64,000 bases of DNA from Verrucosispora sp. WMMD573 (lineage in GTDB: Bacteria > Actinomycetota > Actinomycetes > Mycobacteriales > Micromonosporaceae), in NCBI RefSeq assembly GCF_027497175.1, contig NZ_CP114901.1:4278001-4342000 (forward strand), in the 5' to 3' direction. The position numbers were made by a program, and so were the translations under genes. The notes beneath the pieces are model-generated. The model saw only the letters and a program-made list of their open reading frames with translations. It made no database searches and was not told where the DNA came from. Shown here piece after piece: positions 62,601 through 64,000 of the stretch (position 1 is its first letter; each line of letters begins with the position of its first letter).

Positions 62601-63211
62601 CCGACCAGGTGTTGGAGGCGGCCGTGGTGTACGGCTACTTCCCGGCCTACTCGGAGGGCAACGACCTGGTCGTCCTGGACGAGAACGGGCACGCCGAGCG
62701 GGCCCGATTCACGTTCCCCCGGCAGCGGCAGGAGCGCCGGCTCTGCCTGGCCGACTTCTTCCGCCCGCGCGGCGACGACCTGGACGTGGTCGCGTTGCAG
62801 CTGGTCACCGTCGGCCAGCCGGTCAGCGAGTACGCGGCGAAGCTGTTCGCCCGCAACGAGTACCGCGACTACCTGGAGGTGCACGGGCTGTCGGTGCAGC
62901 TCACCGAGGCCCTCGCCGAGTACTGGCACAAGCGGGTCCGGGCCGAGCTGCGGCTGCCCGACGGCCGTACCGTCGCCGACGACGACCCGGCCGACCTGGC
63001 CGGCCTGCTGCGCACCGACTACCGGGGTTGCCGGTACGCCTTCGGCTACCCGGCCTGCCCCGACCTGGAGGACCGGGCGAAGATCGTGGAGCTGCTCGGT
63101 GCCGAACGGATCGGGGTGCAGCTGTCGGAGGAGTTCCAGCTGATGCCGGAGCAGGCCACCGACGCCATCGTCGTCCACCACCCCGAGGCCAGCTACTTCA
63201 ACGCCAAGTAG
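59696..63211 (+). CDS. metH: Cobalamin-dependent methionine synthase
   Basis: A 1171-residue enzyme that methylates homocysteine to methionine using methyltetrahydrofolate and B12. Domains are in order: homocysteine-binding (~1-300; TDGAMGTMLQ, zinc Cys in GGCCGTTPEH), pterin-binding (~330-600; GERTNANGSK, DLCIDYVGRDG), B12 cap and B12-binding (~620-870) with DVHDIGKN at ~732-739 carrying the cobalt-ligand His, and the reactivation domain (~900-1150; RTDYRGCRYAFGYPACPDLEDR is the SAM-binding core). GTG at 59696 is leaderless. The usual length is ~1230, so this is a compact version. Confidence 0.97.
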   Translation: MRTSLLDALTDRILVTDGAMGTMLQAADLTLDDFDGLEGCNEILNVTRPDVVRGVHEAYLAAGADCVETNTFGANLPNLAEYDIQHRIRELSAAGARIAREAADAYSTAERPRFVLGSIGPGTKLPTLGHATYATLRDAYQANAAGLIEGGADALIVETCQDLLQVKAAVIGSQRAMTELGRRIPLICHVTVETTGTMLLGSEIGAALTAIEPLGVDLIGLNCATGPAEMSEHLRYLSQHARVPLSVMPNAGLPQLSADGAVYPLTPVELADAMERFVTEYGVSLVGGCCGTTPEHIRVLAERLGGARPVAREPGTDPGVSSIYHHVPFAQDASVLMVGERTNANGSKAFREAMLAADWQSCVEIARGQARDGSHLLDLCIDYVGRDGTTDMRELAGRFATASTLPIMLDSTEPAVIEAGLEMLGGRCVVNSVNFEDGDGPDSRYARVMPVVAEHGAAVVALLIDEEGQARTAEWKVRVAERLIEDLTGRWGMHRSDILIDALTFPIATGQEETRRDGIETIEAIREIARRWPGVNFTLGISNVSFGLNPAARQVLNSVFLHECVQAGLTSAIVHASKILPMSKIPDEQREIALDLVYDRRREGYDPVQRFIEVFEGVDAASARATRAEELAALPLNERLKRRIIDGERNGLEADLDAAMAAGTAPLLIINDILLDGMRVVGELFGSGQMQLPFVLQSAEVMKTAVAYLEPHMEKADDGGKGRIVLATVKGDVHDIGKNLVDIILSNNGYEVVNIGIKQPISAILDAAEQHRADAIGMSGLLVKSTVIMKENLVEMASRGVAERWPVLLGGAALTRAYVEDDLRSMFPGQVHYARDAFEGLSLMDRVMAAKRGGAPVVDAEREAALAARRARRERQRAVVAESLPELHDTSVRSDVAVGVPVPVAPFHGTRVVKGVPLADYAALLDERATFMGQWGLRGARGGKGPSYEELVETEGRPRLRYWLDRLIADQVLEAAVVYGYFPAYSEGNDLVVLDENGHAERARFTFPRQRQERRLCLADFFRPRGDDLDVVALQLVTVGQPVSEYAAKLFARNEYRDYLEVHGLSVQLTEALAEYWHKRVRAELRLPDGRTVADDDPADLAGLLRTDYRGCRYAFGYPACPDLEDRAKIVELLGAERIGVQLSEEFQLMPEQATDAIVVHHPEASYFNAK

Positions 63212-63439
63212 CCGTACAGGACAGCCGGGCCGGCCAGGAGCAGACTCTGTTGCGGTCGGCCTCCACCGCCGACATCATCCGTTCTGCCGGGGCGGATGGG
63301 TGGTGTCGCCTCGCCGGCATGGCCCGGTCGCGTGTCGGCCGCTGTCGTGGCGTGCCGCTGCTGAGTAATGTCGACTGTGGCGGCCCGCCGGTATTGAGGA
63401 CGGTTGGCCAGCCGTGGTCCTCCACGCGGGAGCAACACC

Positions 63440-64000
63440 ATGCCACCACGCGCACCCACCATCGTCGACCCGCGATTCCCAGCTGAGCTGGCCCGGCTAC
63501 GCCGTGAGCGTGGCCTGTCGCTGCGCCAGCTGGCCGCAGCGGTGAGCCATGGCAAGAGCGTCATTCATCAGCTGGAGACAGGGCAGACCCGCCCAGCCGT
63601 CGACGTCGCCGTCCGCCTCGATGACGCGCTGGCCGCCGGTGGTGCGCTCGCCGCCATGGTCGTTGACGTTCCCGACGGCGACCGGCGGGCTGCCTACGTC
63701 GCCGCGCATCCGGGCCGTGTAGATCTGGCCGGGGTTCGCATCCTGGGCGACGTGCTCGCCGGATACCGGCGGCTGGAGGACTCCATCGGCGCCGCAGCCG
63801 TCCTACCGCCCGTACGCGTCCAACTCGACACGATCGTGTCGCTGCTGCGCGAGGCTGGCCACCAGGTGCGGCCGGCGGTGGTCGACATGGCTGCGCAATG
63901 GGCGCAGTTCGCCGGTTGGCTCGGTATCGCCAACGGTGACGACCGAACCGCCCGCGTGTGGCTGGATCGCAGTCTGCAGTGGTCCACAGAGGCCAGCAAC
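63440..64000 (+). CDS. XRE-family regulator (3' partial)
   Basis: Open from ATG at 63440 to the end of the window without a stop; at least 187 residues. Residues ~14-70 are a classic HTH_3/HTH_31 region, PRFPAELARLRRERGLSLRQLAAAVSHGKSVIHQLETGQTRPAVDVAVRLDDALAAG. The rest has helical LLREAGHQVRPAVVDMAAQWAQFAGWL repeats resembling the TPR-like tail of actinobacterial regulators with WXX...GDDRTARVWLDRSLQWS. GGGAG precedes the ATG by about eight bases. Function and full length cannot be judged. Confidence 0.85.
   Translation, partial: MPPRAPTIVDPRFPAELARLRRERGLSLRQLAAAVSHGKSVIHQLETGQTRPAVDVAVRLDDALAAGGALAAMVVDVPDGDRRAAYVAAHPGRVDLAGVRILGDVLAGYRRLEDSIGAAAVLPPVRVQLDTIVSLLREAGHQVRPAVVDMAAQWAQFAGWLGIANGDDRTARVWLDRSLQWSTEASN

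Noticed and set aside
59492..63181. A 1229-codon minus-strand open frame opposite metH
   Set aside because: It mirrors metH, has no family motifs and biased amino-acid use; high G+C makes such frames common.

Overview
The window is very G+C-rich actinobacterial chromosome, most likely from Micromonospora or a close relative in the Micromonosporaceae. Supporting markers are mycothiol biosynthesis (mshC), the actinobacterial gene trio of SCO1664-type, DUF3090 and MSMEG_4193-type phosphatase, glucosyl-3-phosphoglycerate synthase, an F420-type luciferase-like oxidoreductase, a SecA2, a SigB/SigF-class sigma factor, abundant GTG starts and many apparently leaderless genes. No rRNA, tRNA, CRISPR array, phage or transposase was found. 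It is mainly core and stress-related chromosome with a few accessory islands.

Layout. 1-14.7 kb: the end of a secreted GH30 xylanase with CBM2, a divergent LysR/EamA pair, a UBP zinc-finger protein, a GNAT enzyme, argG, a HAF-repeat secreted protein, a three-gene overlapping operon (membrane protein, XRE regulator, dehydrogenase) with a four-copy operator candidate, a broken LysR/beta-lactamase chimera beside an intact class A beta-lactamase, a secreted protein, and a GCS2-family ligase. 14.7-20.4 kb: membrane proteins, a Vms1/baeRF-like protein overlapping a TPP-enzyme-like gene, a large unknown gene, and the sigma factor. 20.4-27 kb: ctaD, a STAS-HATPase switch protein, gpgS and secA2. 27-36.4 kb: GAF-ANTAR protein, DUF2231, methyltransferase, ankyrin protein, orphan winged-helix regulator, degenerate kinase, TraR/DksA zinc finger, DUF72, DUF2267, PIG-L deacetylase, and a tandem-repeat peptide followed by a JmjC/cupin oxygenase. 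36.5-41 kb: a four-gene operon built around an FtsK/EccC-like ATPase. 41.2-51.4 kb: NYN-domain protein, ClpC-like ATPase with two coupled small genes, LysR, hemerythrin, M20 peptidase, DUF5703, aldo/keto reductase and LLM oxidoreductase. 51.4-64 kb: uppP, a secreted lysozyme-like protein, the actinobacterial trio and mshC, a palindrome-rich tandem repeat, a GntR regulator, PAC2 protein, metH and a truncated XRE regulator.

How the genes fit together. Promoter-like GTTT-N15/16-GGGTA sequences, the form recognised by SigB/SigF-type sigma factors, precede genes for ClpC, hemerythrin, TraR/DksA, DUF2231 and the STAS-HATPase switch protein, with weaker matches before the GAF-ANTAR gene, the repeat peptide and ctaD. 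Together with the sigma factor at 19.5 kb this looks like part of one general stress regulon. A separate recurring signature, a TANNNT-like -10 six to eight bases before the start codon, marks leaderless genes (argG, secA2, the trio, mshC, metH and others).

The best candidates for undescribed biology are the 36.5-41 kb operon, which resembles a reduced type VII secretion-like module, and the repeat peptide plus JmjC oxygenase pair at 34.8-36.4 kb. Also notable is the palindrome CAACATC-NNN-GATGTTG, arrayed at 57.2-57.5 kb and present as two inverted copies in the 3' end of a gene at 17.7 kb.
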